Positions 36,136 to 45,499 of a DNA stretch of 64,000 bases are shown one piece after another. A model generated the notes under the pieces. The model did no database searches, was not told where the DNA came from, and was given only the letters and a program-made list of their open reading frames with translations. Source of the DNA: Micromonospora cremea. GTDB taxonomy: Bacteria; Actinomycetota; Actinomycetes; Mycobacteriales; Micromonosporaceae. The translations under genes and the position numbers were made by a program. The DNA is taken from NCBI RefSeq assembly GCF_900143515.1, contig NZ_FSQT01000002.1:248001-312000 (forward strand), in the 5' to 3' direction. The first letter of the stretch is position 1. The number at the start of each line of letters is the position of its first letter.

Positions 36136-36954
36136 TCAGCGAAAGGTCACCACATCCGGCGCGCTCACGTCGATCCGGTCGGTGTCCTCGCCGAGCAGCG
36201 CGGTGGACACCCGGGCCTTGTCCGTGCTCCGGGTCGCGTCGCCCCAGACCACCGTCCGGTCACCGCGCAACCGCAGGCTGATCCGGGCCAACCCCTCCAC
36301 GCTCACGTCCACCAGCTCGGCACGCAGTTGCGGGGTCAGCGCGACGAGCACCTCGAGCGCGGCCCGGGTGCCCGGATCGTCGACGGCCGGCCGAGCCACC
36401 TTCACCACCGGCAGCTCGTCGGGGCGTCGGGCGACCGTCCGGAACGCCACCCCGGTCCGGTCGATCAGGGCGAACGCCTCCCCCTGCGGCACCGCCGCCA
36501 CCGGAGTCCGCTCGGTCACCCGGACCACCAGCGCGCCGGGCCAGTCCCGGGACACCGTGGCCCGCTCCACCGGCGCCAACGCACCGACCCGCCGGGCGGC
36601 GGCGGCCAGGTCCACCCGGGCCAACGGCACCCCGTCCGGCACCCCGACCGCGTCGCGCACCTGCACCGGGGTGACCAGGCCGGCGCCCTCCACCCGCACC
36701 TCGCGGACCCCGAACAGCCCGGTGCCGAGGACCGTCCAGGCGACCAGCCCGACCAGCGCCAGCACCCCGGCGGCCACCGCCCACGGCAGCGCCGCGCGCA
36801 TCCGGCGCTGGCGCGCCCGGGCCATGAACCGGCGGGTCGACGGCGGCACCGCGTCGCGGCCGGCCCGGACCAGCTGCCAGCGCCGGACCGGACCACGCCG
36901 CGGGGCGCCGCCCTCGGCGGCGCTGGTCCGCCCTCGGGCCGGGCCGGGGCTCAT
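36136..36954 (-). CDS. ftsQ: Cell division protein FtsQ
   Basis: A 272-residue bitopic protein: a 56-residue cytosolic basic N-terminus, one helix at about 57-78 (LPWAVAAGVLALVGLVAWTV), a POTRA domain beginning FGVREVRVEGAGLVTPVQVR, and the FtsQ beta domain (ERATVSRDWPGALVVRVTERTPVA). It links FtsL/FtsB to the divisome. The start overlaps the end of murC by four bases. Confidence 0.94.
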   Translation of the reverse strand: MSPGPARGRTSAAEGGAPRRGPVRRWQLVRAGRDAVPPSTRRFMARARQRRMRAALPWAVAAGVLALVGLVAWTVLGTGLFGVREVRVEGAGLVTPVQVRDAVGVPDGVPLARVDLAAAARRVGALAPVERATVSRDWPGALVVRVTERTPVAAVPQGEAFALIDRTGVAFRTVARRPDELPVVKVARPAVDDPGTRAALEVLVALTPQLRAELVDVSVEGLARISLRLRGDRTVVWGDATRSTDKARVSTALLGEDTDRIDVSAPDVVTFR

Positions 36955-38513
36955 CCGGCCGTGGGCGCCGCGCCGTCCGGTGCGGCGGTGCCACCGAGGG
37001 CCGCTCCGTCGCCACCGGCGGTGGCCCCGCCGGGCACCGGACCGCCGACCGCCGGGGCGGTCGCCACCGGGTCGACGGTCGCGGTCGGCGCGGAACCGGC
37101 GCGCGCGAGCAGGCCGGACAGCAGCTCGTCACCCATCAGCGAGATCGGCGGGGCGCCCATGGTCACCACCACGTCCCCCGGGCGGGCCCGCCGGACCACC
37201 TCGACCGGCGCCTCCTCCCACGAGTCGACGAAGACCTTCCGGTCGGCGGGCAGCGCCACCGCCTCGATCAGCGCCGCCGAGCCCTCACCGGGCTGGCGCA
37301 GCTCGCCCGGCCCGAAGACCTCAAGCAGCACCAGTTCGTCGGCGATGGCCAGCGCCTCGGCGATCTCCGCCTGGGAGTCGCGGGTGCGGTACAGCCGGTA
37401 CGGCTGGAAGACCACGATCACCCGCCCCTCCCCGGCCACCTCGCGCAGCGTCTGCAACGCCAGCGTCATCGAGGTCGGGTGGTAGGCGTACTCGTCGTAG
37501 ACCAGCACGCCGTCCGCGACACCCTTGCGCTCGAAGCGCCGCCGCACGCCGGGGAAGACCGCCAGCGCGGCCTCCGCCGCCGGCAGCGGCAGATCCAGCA
37601 GATACGCGGCCAGCACCGCGGAGGCGCTGTTCAGCCCCATGTGCCGCCCCGGCACCGGCAGCCGGAACTCGCCCAGCGACCGGCCGTCGATCGCGGCCAG
37701 GTAGCGCACCCCGCGAGCGGACGAGACGATCTCGGTCAGCCGCAGGTCGGCGTCGGCTGCCTCGCCGTACGTGTGCACCTGCCGCCCCTCGGCGCGCAGG
37801 GTCTCCGCCAGCCGCCGCCCGCCCGGGTCGTCGGCGCAGGTGATGATGAACCCGTCCGGGTCGGTGAGCCGGGCGAACTCGACGAACGCGGCCTCCAGCG
37901 TCGCGTAGTCGCCGTAGGTGTTGAGGTGGTCCGCCTCGACGTTGGTGATGATCGAGACGTACGGGCGGTAGATGAGGAACGAGCGATCGCTCTCGTCCGC
38001 CTCGACCACGAAGTACTCACCGGTGCCGTGGTGGGCGCCCGAGCCGACCTCGGAGATCTCCCCGCCGATCACGAAGGACGGGTCCACCCCGGCCTGCTGG
38101 AGCACCATGGTCACCATCGACGTGGTGGTGGTCTTGCCGTGGGTGCCCGCGACGGCCACCGCCCGGCGGCCGGTCATCGCCGCGGCGAGCGCCTCGGAGC
38201 GGTGCAGTACCCGCAGTCCGCGCCGGCGCGCCTCGACCATCTCCAGGTGGTCCTGCGGAATGGCCGATGAGTAGACGACGGTGTCCACGCCATCGAGGTT
38301 GGTCGCCTCGTGGCTCATGTGGATCGTCCCGCCCAGCGCCCGCAGGCCGGCCAGCGACGGCCACTCGCGCAGCTCGCTGCCGGAGACCGGGATGCCCCGG
38401 GTGAGGAAGAGCCGGGCCAGCCCGCTCATGCCAACCCCGCCCACCCCGATCAGGTGGATGGTGCCCAGGTCCTCGGCGGTGCGCGTGCCGGCCGGGGTGA
38501 ACTGCGCGGTCAT
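36951..38513 (-). CDS. murC: UDP-N-acetylmuramate-L-alanine ligase MurC
   Basis: A 520-residue Mur ligase. The Rossmann motif IHLIGVGGVGMSGLARL, P-loop GTHGKTTTTSMV, NVEADHLNTYGD and YDEYAYHPTSM are all present. It adds L-alanine to UDP-MurNAc. The last 45 residues are a Gly/Ala/Pro-rich extension beyond the normal end of the fold. The start overlaps the murG stop by four bases. Confidence 0.97.
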   Translation of the reverse strand: MTAQFTPAGTRTAEDLGTIHLIGVGGVGMSGLARLFLTRGIPVSGSELREWPSLAGLRALGGTIHMSHEATNLDGVDTVVYSSAIPQDHLEMVEARRRGLRVLHRSEALAAAMTGRRAVAVAGTHGKTTTTSMVTMVLQQAGVDPSFVIGGEISEVGSGAHHGTGEYFVVEADESDRSFLIYRPYVSIITNVEADHLNTYGDYATLEAAFVEFARLTDPDGFIITCADDPGGRRLAETLRAEGRQVHTYGEAADADLRLTEIVSSARGVRYLAAIDGRSLGEFRLPVPGRHMGLNSASAVLAAYLLDLPLPAAEAALAVFPGVRRRFERKGVADGVLVYDEYAYHPTSMTLALQTLREVAGEGRVIVVFQPYRLYRTRDSQAEIAEALAIADELVLLEVFGPGELRQPGEGSAALIEAVALPADRKVFVDSWEEAPVEVVRRARPGDVVVTMGAPPISLMGDELLSGLLARAGSAPTATVDPVATAPAVGGPVPGGATAGGDGAALGGTAAPDGAAPTAG

Positions 38514-39616
38514 CGGGCCACCGCCTCGATGACGAACGAGCGCAGCGCCTCGTCACCGTCGCGCCGCCCGTACGCGGACGCCGCGGCGCCCATCGCGTAC
38601 AGCCGCTGCGGGTCACGGATCAGCGGGATCACGGTGCGCTCCAGCCAGTCGGGGGTCAGCTCCGCGTCGTCGACCAGCAGCCCGCCGCCGGCCTCCACCA
38701 CGGGCAGCGCGTTGCGCTTCTGCTCCTGGTTGCTGTGCGGGTACGGCACGTAGATCGTGGGCAACCCGATGGCCGCCACCTCGGCGCAGGTCATCGCCCC
38801 GCCCCGGCCCAGCATCAGGTCGGCGGCGGCGTAGCCCAGCTCCATCTCCGACAGGTACGGCAGCGTCACGTACGGCACCGGCAGGTCGCTGGGGATCGGC
38901 ACCGGCTCGTTGCGGGCGCCCATCACGTGCAGCACCTGCACGCCGTTGCGGGCCAGTTCCTTGGCCGCCCCGGAGACCGCCAGGTTGATCGAGCGGGCGC
39001 CCGACGAGCCGCCGGCGACGAAGAGCACCGGCAGGTCCGGGCGGAGCCCGAAGTGGGCGCGGGCGGCGTTGCGCAGCGCGTACCGGTCCAGCGCGGCGAT
39101 GCTGCGGCGCAGCGGCACTCCGACCACGGTGGCGTCGCGCAGCGACTCGGCCTGGCTCGGCTGGTGCGGGAACCCGACGGCGACGTTCTTGGTGAACTTC
39201 ATGCCCAGCCGGTTGGCCACCCCCGGTGGCACGTTCACCTCGTGGATCACCATGGGCAGCTCCCGGCGCCAGGCGGCGAGGTAGGCCGGCACCGAGACGT
39301 ACCCGCCGAAGCCGACCACGACGTCGGCCTGCACCTCGTCGATCACCTTGCCCGCGGCGCGCGCCGCGGTCCACATCCGGCCCGGGGTGCGGACCAGGTT
39401 CATGTTGACCGACCGGGGCAGCTGGTACGCCGGGATCTGCCGCAGGTCGTAGCCGTGCGGCGGGATCAGCTCGTTCTCCATACCGCGTGGTGTGCCGAGG
39501 CAGGTGATCCGGACGCCCGGGTCGTGTCGGCGCAGGCAGTCGGCGAAGGCGAGCAGCGGGTAGACGTGCCCCCCGGTGCCACCTCCCGCGAGCACCACCG
39601 AACGCAGCGGACCCAT
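38510..39616 (-). CDS. murG: UDP-GlcNAc lipid I transferase MurG
   Basis: A 368-residue GT28 glycosyltransferase. The N-terminal loop VVLAGGGTGGHVYPLLA and the acceptor motif VVGFGGYVSVPAYLAA identify it, and the UDP-GlcNAc site GRGGAMTCAEVAAIGLPTI with YPHSNQEQKRNA is complete. It makes lipid II on the inner membrane face. ATG 39616 shares its A with the ftsW stop (TGATG), and GAGGAGACG precedes it. Confidence 0.97.
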   Translation of the reverse strand: MGPLRSVVLAGGGTGGHVYPLLAFADCLRRHDPGVRITCLGTPRGMENELIPPHGYDLRQIPAYQLPRSVNMNLVRTPGRMWTAARAAGKVIDEVQADVVVGFGGYVSVPAYLAAWRRELPMVIHEVNVPPGVANRLGMKFTKNVAVGFPHQPSQAESLRDATVVGVPLRRSIAALDRYALRNAARAHFGLRPDLPVLFVAGGSSGARSINLAVSGAAKELARNGVQVLHVMGARNEPVPIPSDLPVPYVTLPYLSEMELGYAAADLMLGRGGAMTCAEVAAIGLPTIYVPYPHSNQEQKRNALPVVEAGGGLLVDDAELTPDWLERTVIPLIRDPQRLYAMGAAASAYGRRDGDEALRSFVIEAVAR

Positions 39617-41295
39617 CAGCGTCTCCTCTCGCTCGCCGTACCGCGGCGGCTCCGGTCCTGCCGGACCCCGCGCGGTGCGGCCTGGTCGTCCTGGCGCCGC
39701 TCGCGGGACCGGGGCACGGACCCTCGGCCAGCCGGCGGCGTCGCCGGCCGGCGACGCCGGCCGGGAAGCGGCGGCAACGGGGCCCAGAGTAGTCGGACCC
39801 ACCGGGCCGGCGGACGGGCATGCAGTGCTCTGGCCGCATCGGGTTCGGCGCGCGCGAAGGACGCCAGCATGCCGATCGCGGCCAACGTCACGACCAGGGC
39901 ACTTCCGCCGTCGGAGATGAACGGCAACGGCAGGCCGGTGATCGGCAGCAGCCCGACCACCCCACCGATATTGATCACGGCCTGGCTGACCAGCCAGGTG
40001 GTCACCGCAGCGGCGGCGAGGCGCCGGAACGGGTCGTCGACCCGTCGGGCGATCCGCAGCCCGGTGTACGCCAGGACCGCGAAGAGCGCGAGCACCACCA
40101 CGCAGCCGATCACGCCCAGTTCCTCGGCGATGATCGCGAAGATGAAGTCGTTGTGCGCCTCGGGCAGCCAGTCCCACTTGAGGCTGCTCTTGCCCAGCCC
40201 GACGCCGAACCAGCCGCCGTGCTCGATGGCCAGTCGCCCCTGGTAGAACTGGTAACAGGGGTCCCCGCACTGGTCCGGCGGCGGCGGGTTGAGAAAGAGG
40301 GTGAGTCGCGCCAGGCGGTAGTTGTCCTCGCCGCGCTCGCCCGAGCCGGCGCCCAGCGACGCCACCGCGATGAGCAGGCCGACGCCGAGCAGCCCGACCA
40401 CCGTCAGCGCGCCGAAGACCCGCATCCGCACCCCGGCGGCCCAGAGCAGGCCGACCACCAGGGCCAGCAGGCACAGCATGGTGCCCACGTCGTTGTAGCC
40501 GACCAGCACGAAGAGCAGGCCCATCACCGGGAAGAGCGGTGTGGCCAGCTCCCGCCACCAGCCCAGCGCGGCGCCCTTGCGGGCGATCAGGTGCGCGCCC
40601 CACAGCACCAGCGCGAACTTGGCCAGCTCGGAGGGCTGCACCTGGATCCCGCCGATGAACAGCCAGAGCAGCCGCGCCTCGATCGGGCCGATCCGGGCCG
40701 AGTCCTGGTCGGTCAGCCGGGCGTACGCGAGCAGCAGGTTGAGCACCAGCAGCAGCGCCACCGCGGTGATCAGCAGCGGCCGGCCCAAGGACCGGTAGGT
40801 GCTGGCGGGCAGCCGCTGGCAGGCCCAGAACACCCCGATGCCGATCACGGCGAAGATGGCCTGCTTGGTCACCGAGGCCGAGGCGTTGCCGTCCTCGGCG
40901 TAGTCGCGCACGCTGGTCGCCGAGAAGACCATGGTCAGCCCGATCAGCAGCAGCAGGCCGGCGCTGGACAGCAGCAGGTAGTAGGACGCCAGCGGCCGGT
41001 CCAGCAGGCCGCGCAGCGCCGCCAGCCCGCCGGCGGCGTCCAGTCCGCGCAGCGGCGCGACAGCGACCGGTTCCGGCTCGCGCGGAGGCGCGCCCGGCTC
41101 GGCGCCGCGCTTGTCGTCCGGGCCGCGCTTGTCGTCCGGGCCGCGTGGCGCCGCGGTACGCGACGCGCCCGGCGACCGCCGCGGCCGGCCGGCTGTCCTG
41201 TCCTCGGTGCCTGGTTCCTCCCCCACCGGGACATCATCACCGCTTCGTGCGCCGGGCACGCCCACACCGGTGCCCCCGGCGTGTCGGGCGGACAC
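39616..41295 (-). CDS. ftsW: SEDS peptidoglycan polymerase FtsW
   Basis: A 559-residue protein with ten hydrophobic helices from about residue 105. GGIQVQPSELAKFALVLW, LPEAHNDFIFAIIAEELG and GLPLPFISDGGSALV are SEDS-family signatures, including the catalytic Asp in the E/D loop region. The first 100 residues are a disordered cytosolic tail and the last 75 a basic, arginine-rich tail. The N-terminal start is uncertain: GTG 41295 abuts the 3' arm of a strong hairpin on its own strand, so a later start in the low-complexity tail is possible. Confidence 0.93.
   Translation of the reverse strand: MSARHAGGTGVGVPGARSGDDVPVGEEPGTEDRTAGRPRRSPGASRTAAPRGPDDKRGPDDKRGAEPGAPPREPEPVAVAPLRGLDAAGGLAALRGLLDRPLASYYLLLSSAGLLLLIGLTMVFSATSVRDYAEDGNASASVTKQAIFAVIGIGVFWACQRLPASTYRSLGRPLLITAVALLLVLNLLLAYARLTDQDSARIGPIEARLLWLFIGGIQVQPSELAKFALVLWGAHLIARKGAALGWWRELATPLFPVMGLLFVLVGYNDVGTMLCLLALVVGLLWAAGVRMRVFGALTVVGLLGVGLLIAVASLGAGSGERGEDNYRLARLTLFLNPPPPDQCGDPCYQFYQGRLAIEHGGWFGVGLGKSSLKWDWLPEAHNDFIFAIIAEELGVIGCVVVLALFAVLAYTGLRIARRVDDPFRRLAAAAVTTWLVSQAVINIGGVVGLLPITGLPLPFISDGGSALVVTLAAIGMLASFARAEPDAARALHARPPARWVRLLWAPLPPLPGRRRRPATPPAGRGSVPRSRERRQDDQAAPRGVRQDRSRRGTASERRR
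41105..41140. repeat. Two perfect 18-bp tandem repeats in ftsW
   Basis: CCGCGCTTGTCGTCCGGG occurs twice in a row (41105-41122 and 41123-41140), coding GPDDKR twice in the cytosolic tail of FtsW. It keeps frame, so copy-number change would only lengthen the tail. Confidence 0.9.
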
Positions 41296-41296
41296 G

Positions 41297-41341
41297 CCAC
41301 GGCCCCCGGTCGTCCGCCGCAGGCGGGACCGGGGGCCGTGG
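41297..41341. terminator. Strong hairpin in the expected murD position
   Basis: CCACGGCCCCCGGT (41297-41310) pairs perfectly with ACCGGGGGCCGTGG (41328-41341), and the loop folds further (CCGCC/GGCGG at 41314-41318 and 41322-41326). It fills the 68 bp between the mraY stop (41364) and the ftsW start (41295). It looks like an intrinsic or pausing terminator inside the dcw cluster. Confidence 0.7.
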
Positions 41342-41363
41342 TGGAATGGCCGGCGTTCGCCGG

Positions 41364-42488
41364 TCAGGTCATGTTGGCGAGGAACTCGCTGTAGAACAGG
41401 CCCAGCGCGATGGCCACGCCGATGCCGGCGATGATCCAGAACCGGACCACGATGTTGACCTCACTCCAGCCGGCCAATTCGAAGTGGTGCTGCAACGGCG
41501 ACATCCGGAACACACGTTTGCCGGTGGTCCGGAAGGAGATGATCTGGATCACCACCGACATCGTGATGATCACGAAGAGCCCGCCGATGATCGGGAGCAG
41601 CAGGATGGTCCGGGTGGACATCGCCATGCCGGCGATCAGGCCGCCCAGCCCCAACGCGCCAGTGTCACCCATGAAGATCCGCGCCGGGGACGTGTTCCAC
41701 CACAGGAAGCCGACACAGGCCCCCGCCGCCGCCCCGGCTATCAGCGCGATCTCCAACGGGTCACGGACGGCGTAGCAGTAGTCCTGGGTGTAGCTCGGGT
41801 CGGCGCACCAGTGCCGGTACTGCCAGAACGCGATCAACGCGTACGCGGCGAGCACCATCACCGAGGCGCCGGTGGCCAGACCGTCCAAGCCGTCGGTGAG
41901 GTTCACCCCGTTCGTCGCACCCATCACCACGAAGATGAAGATGATCACCGCGCCGATCTTGCTGACCTCCAGGGCGTCGATGTCCCGGATGAAGCTCAGC
42001 GTGGTGCTGCCCACCGTCTCGGTGTTCGTCACCTTGCCCGTCGCGTCGGTCATCGTGCTCGGGAAGTACAGCGCCACCACGCCGAAGACCGCGCCGACCA
42101 GGATCTGGCCGAGCAGCTTGCCGCGCTTGTTCAGCCCGGCGCTGTTGCGCTTGCGCACCTTGAGGAAGTCGTCGAGGAAGCCCACCGCGCCGGAGAACAC
42201 CATCAGCCCCAGCAGCACCAACGCGGTGATGGTCGGCTCCACCTGGGCGATCTGCGCGTCCGGCAGGGAGGTCAGGGCCAGGTGCCCGGCCACGTACGCG
42301 ATCACCGTGGCCAGGATGAAGACCACGCCGCCCATCGTCGGCGTGCCCTTCTTGGTCTGGTGCATGGCCGGGCCCTCGGCCCGGATCGGCTGGCCGGCCT
42401 TGAGCCGGGTGAACACCTTGATCGCGATCGGGGTGCAGAAGAGCGAGACGAGGAAGGCCACCCCGACGGCGACGATGACCGCCCTCAC
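41364..42488 (-). CDS. mraY: Phospho-MurNAc-pentapeptide translocase MraY
   Basis: A 374-residue polytopic transferase with ten hydrophobic helices. [13 protein letters not shown], the aspartate pair in [18 protein letters not shown] and [12 protein letters not shown] are MraY hallmarks. [17 protein letters not shown] near the end holds the conserved histidines. It makes lipid I from UDP-MurNAc-pentapeptide and undecaprenyl phosphate. GTG 42488 overlaps the murF stop by four bases. Confidence 0.97.
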   Translation of the reverse strand: MRAVIVAVGVAFLVSLFCTPIAIKVFTRLKAGQPIRAEGPAMHQTKKGTPTMGGVVFILATVIAYVAGHLALTSLPDAQIAQVEPTITALVLLGLMVFSGAVGFLDDFLKVRKRNSAGLNKRGKLLGQILVGAVFGVVALYFPSTMTDATGKVTNTETVGSTTLSFIRDIDALEVSKIGAVIIFIFVVMGATNGVNLTDGLDGLATGASVMVLAAYALIAFWQYRHWCADPSYTQDYCYAVRDPLEIALIAGAAAGACVGFLWWNTSPARIFMGDTGALGLGGLIAGMAMSTRTILLLPIIGGLFVIITMSVVIQIISFRTTGKRVFRMSPLQHHFELAGWSEVNIVVRFWIIAGIGVAIALGLFYSEFLANMT

Positions 42489-43888
42489 GCGGTAGCTCCG
42501 TTCCCGGAGGTGGCGTCGGCGCGCAGGGCGTCGGCCACCTCCCACGTCCGGTACCGGGAGCCCTTGACCAGGACGACATCGCCCGGCCGTAGCTCGCCCC
42601 GCAGCACCTCGACGGCCGCCGCCTGATCGGTGAGCAGCACCGACTCTCCTCCCCAGTTCCCTACCGCTGTCGCGCCCTCATGGATCGGCGCGGCCGGCTC
42701 GCCCACCACGAGCAGCCGGTCGACACCCAGCTCGGCCGCGAGTTGGCCGACCTCAGCGTGGCCGTCCCGCTCGAACGGGCCCAGCTCGGCCATGTAGCCG
42801 AGCACCGCGACGGTACGCCGACCCTGACCGAGGCTGGCGAGCGCCTTCAGCGCCGCCGACATCGAGGCCGGGTTGGCGTTGTACGAGTCGTCGATGACAG
42901 TCACCCCGTCGGGGCGGTCGAAGACGTCCATCCGCCGGGTCGAGACCAGCCCCAGCTCGCCGAGCGCCGTGGCCAGCTCGGCCAGCGGCATGCCCAGCTC
43001 CCGGGCGACCGCCGCCGCGGCGAGGGTGTTGGAGACCTGGTGACGGCCGGTCAGCCCGAGCCGCACCGGCGCGCTCCCCTCCGGGGTGACCAGGGTGTAC
43101 GACCCACGCCCCCGGTCGTCCAGCGTGACGTCCTCGGCCCGCACGTCGGCGTCCGGCGCCTCGCCGTAGCGGACCACCCGGGCCCGGGTCCGGCTCGCCA
43201 TCGCGTCCACCCGCGGGTCGTCAGCGTTGAGCACCGCCAGCCCGTCCGGCGGCAGCGCCTCGACCAGCTCCCCCTTGGCCACGGCGATCGTCTCCTGCGA
43301 GCCGAACTCGCCGATGTGCGACGTCCCGACGTTGAGCACCACGGAGATCCGCGGCGGGACGATCTCGCACAGGTAGCGCACGTGCCCCACCCCGCGCGAG
43401 CCCTTCTCCAGCACCAGGTAGCGGGTGTCCGGCCCGGCCCGCAACGCGGTGTGCGGGTGCCCCAGCTCGTTGTTGAACGAGCCGGGCGGCGCCACCGTGG
43501 GCCCGAGCCGGGCGGTGAGCTGGCCGATCAGGTCCTTGGTGGTGGTCTTGCCGGAGGAGCCGGTCAGGCCGATCACGGTCAGCCCGGGCAGCCGGTCCAC
43601 CACCGCGCGGGCCAGCCGGCCCATCGCGGTCAACGCATCGGTGACCAGCACCATCGGCACCCCGGGCACCTCGCGGGTGCCGAGCACGGCCACCGCTCCA
43701 GCCGACATCGCCGCCGCCGCGTAGTCGTGCCCGTCGACCTTCTCCCCCGGGAAGGCCACGAAGAGCGCCCCGGGCACCACCTTGCGCGAGTCGAACTCGA
43801 CCGGGCCGGTGACGGTGGCGGCCGGGTCGGCGGCGACCAGCCGCCCGTCGACCGCCGCGGCCACCTCGGCCAGGCTCAGCGCGATCAC
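42485..43888 (-). CDS. murF: UDP-MurNAc-tripeptide-D-Ala-D-Ala ligase MurF
   Basis: A 467-residue Mur ligase with P-loop [40 protein letters not shown] and [15 protein letters not shown]. It completes the UDP-MurNAc-pentapeptide in the cytosol. The start overlaps the end of murE by four bases and the gene runs into mraY the same way. Confidence 0.97.
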   Translation of the reverse strand: MIALSLAEVAAAVDGRLVAADPAATVTGPVEFDSRKVVPGALFVAFPGEKVDGHDYAAAAMSAGAVAVLGTREVPGVPMVLVTDALTAMGRLARAVVDRLPGLTVIGLTGSSGKTTTKDLIGQLTARLGPTVAPPGSFNNELGHPHTALRAGPDTRYLVLEKGSRGVGHVRYLCEIVPPRISVVLNVGTSHIGEFGSQETIAVAKGELVEALPPDGLAVLNADDPRVDAMASRTRARVVRYGEAPDADVRAEDVTLDDRGRGSYTLVTPEGSAPVRLGLTGRHQVSNTLAAAAVARELGMPLAELATALGELGLVSTRRMDVFDRPDGVTVIDDSYNANPASMSAALKALASLGQGRRTVAVLGYMAELGPFERDGHAEVGQLAAELGVDRLLVVGEPAAPIHEGATAVGNWGGESVLLTDQAAAVEVLRGELRPGDVVLVKGSRYRTWEVADALRADATSGNGATA

Positions 43889-45408
43889 CGCTGACCCGCC
43901 AGATCCCCGAAGCGGGCCCGCAGCGCGTCGGCCAGCTCGATGCTGTCGTCGAACGGGAACACCTCGCCCGCCACCTCCTGGCCCCGCTCGTGACCCTTGC
44001 CGAGCAGCGCGATCACGTCGCCCGGCGCGGCCAGCCGGACGGCCTCGTCGATCGCGGCCCGGCGGCCGGCCACCTCGATGATCCGGGCGGCCGTGCCGGC
44101 CCGGTACGCACCGGCGAGCACCTCGGCGCGGATCTCCGCCGGGTCCTCGGTGCGCGGATTGTCGTCGGTCACCAGCACCACGTCGGCCCCCTCCGCCGCG
44201 GCGGCGCCCATCACCGGCCGCTTGCCCCGGTCCCGGTCCCCGCCGGCGCCGATCACGCAGATCAACCGGCCGGCGCTCAGCTCACGCAGCGCGGCCAGCG
44301 CGGCCACGATCGCGTCCGACTTGTGCGCGTAGTCGACCACCCCGCGCACCGGCCCGGCGACGTCGACCAGCTCCAGGCGGCCGGGCACACCGCCGCAGGC
44401 GGCCACGCCGGCGGCCGCGGTCGACGGGTCCACCCCGGCGCCCACCAGCGCGGCGATGGCCAGCAGCGCGTTGGCCACGTTGTGCCGCCCGGGCAGCGCC
44501 ACCCCGGCGGGCAGGACCACGCCGTCCGGGCCGTGCGCGGTGAACCGCTGGGCGTACCCCTCGCCGTCCACGCCGTCGGCCCACCAGGTCGCGGCCGGGT
44601 CGCCGGCCGCCGAGTAGCTGACCGTCGCCGGCCGGTACAGCGGCTTCAGCGCCGGGTCGTCGTGGTTGAGGACCTCGACCGCGCACCGGCCGTCGAAGAG
44701 CTGCGCCTTGGCGGCGAAGTATTCGGCGCTGTCGGCGTGGAAGTCCAGGTGGTCGGAACCGAAGTTGGTGTAACCGCCGACGGCGAACCGGACACCGCCC
44801 ACCCGGCCCATGGCCAGCGCGTGGCTGGAGACCTCCATGACCACCGCGGTGACGCCCCGCTCGCGGGCGGTGGCCAGCATGGCGTGCAGGTCGGTCGCCT
44901 CTGGGGTGGTGCGAACGCTGTCGATCACCAGGTCCCCGAGCCGGGTCTCCACGGTGCCGATCAACCCGGTGGTGTGCCCGGCGGCGCGCAACCCCGACTC
45001 GATCAGGTAGGCGGTGGACGTCTTTCCGGCGGTGCCGGTCACGCCGATCACGGTGAGGTCGGCGGTCGGGTCGCCGTAGACGGCCGAGGCCAGCTCGCCG
45101 AGCACCGCGCGGGGGTCGGGCACCACCAGGACGGGCAGGCCGGTCCCCGCCGCCAGCTCGGCGCCGGCCGGGTCGGTCAGCAGGGCCACCGCGCCCGCCT
45201 CGGCGGCGCCGGCGGCGAACTCCGCGCCGTGCCGGCGGGCGCCGGGCAACGCCGCGTACAGGTCGCCGGGGCAGACCTCCTGGCTGGCGTGGGTCGCCCC
45301 GGTGATTACCACTCCGGCGTCGTCCGCCGGGAGGTCGACGACGAGCCGGACGGCGAGATCACCGAGCCGGACTCCGGTCACGGTACGTGGACGTGGATTG
45401 CCGGGCAC
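43885..45408 (-). CDS. murE: UDP-MurNAc-dipeptide meso-diaminopimelate ligase MurE
   Basis: A 507-residue Mur ligase. The P-loop VTGTAGKTSTAYLIESG, GSDHLDFH and CVIGAGGDRDRGKRPVMG are typical. VLVTDDNPRTEDP contains DNPR, the motif that selects meso-diaminopimelate rather than lysine, so the wall should be meso-DAP type. GTG 45408 is chosen because TAGGGT lies eight bases upstream, suggesting a leaderless start; a GTG at 45447 adds 13 residues and cannot be excluded. Confidence 0.95.
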   Translation of the reverse strand: MPGNPRPRTVTGVRLGDLAVRLVVDLPADDAGVVITGATHASQEVCPGDLYAALPGARRHGAEFAAGAAEAGAVALLTDPAGAELAAGTGLPVLVVPDPRAVLGELASAVYGDPTADLTVIGVTGTAGKTSTAYLIESGLRAAGHTTGLIGTVETRLGDLVIDSVRTTPEATDLHAMLATARERGVTAVVMEVSSHALAMGRVGGVRFAVGGYTNFGSDHLDFHADSAEYFAAKAQLFDGRCAVEVLNHDDPALKPLYRPATVSYSAAGDPAATWWADGVDGEGYAQRFTAHGPDGVVLPAGVALPGRHNVANALLAIAALVGAGVDPSTAAAGVAACGGVPGRLELVDVAGPVRGVVDYAHKSDAIVAALAALRELSAGRLICVIGAGGDRDRGKRPVMGAAAAEGADVVLVTDDNPRTEDPAEIRAEVLAGAYRAGTAARIIEVAGRRAAIDEAVRLAAPGDVIALLGKGHERGQEVAGEVFPFDDSIELADALRARFGDLAGQR

Positions 45409-45416
45409 GGCGTCAG

Positions 45417-45422
45417 ACCCTA
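45417..45422 (-). promoter_or_regulatory. Possible leaderless promoter -10 for murE
   Basis: On the minus strand TAGGGT is eight bases before the murE GTG at 45408 and no Shine-Dalgarno is present. It would give murE and downstream genes a promoter independent of mraZ. Confidence 0.4.
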
Positions 45423-45499
45423 CCCGGTCGCACGGTTCCGGCCGCACAGCCGCCCCGGTGGTTCTTCGGCACTCACCGATGATGTCCCGCCGTCGCTGG

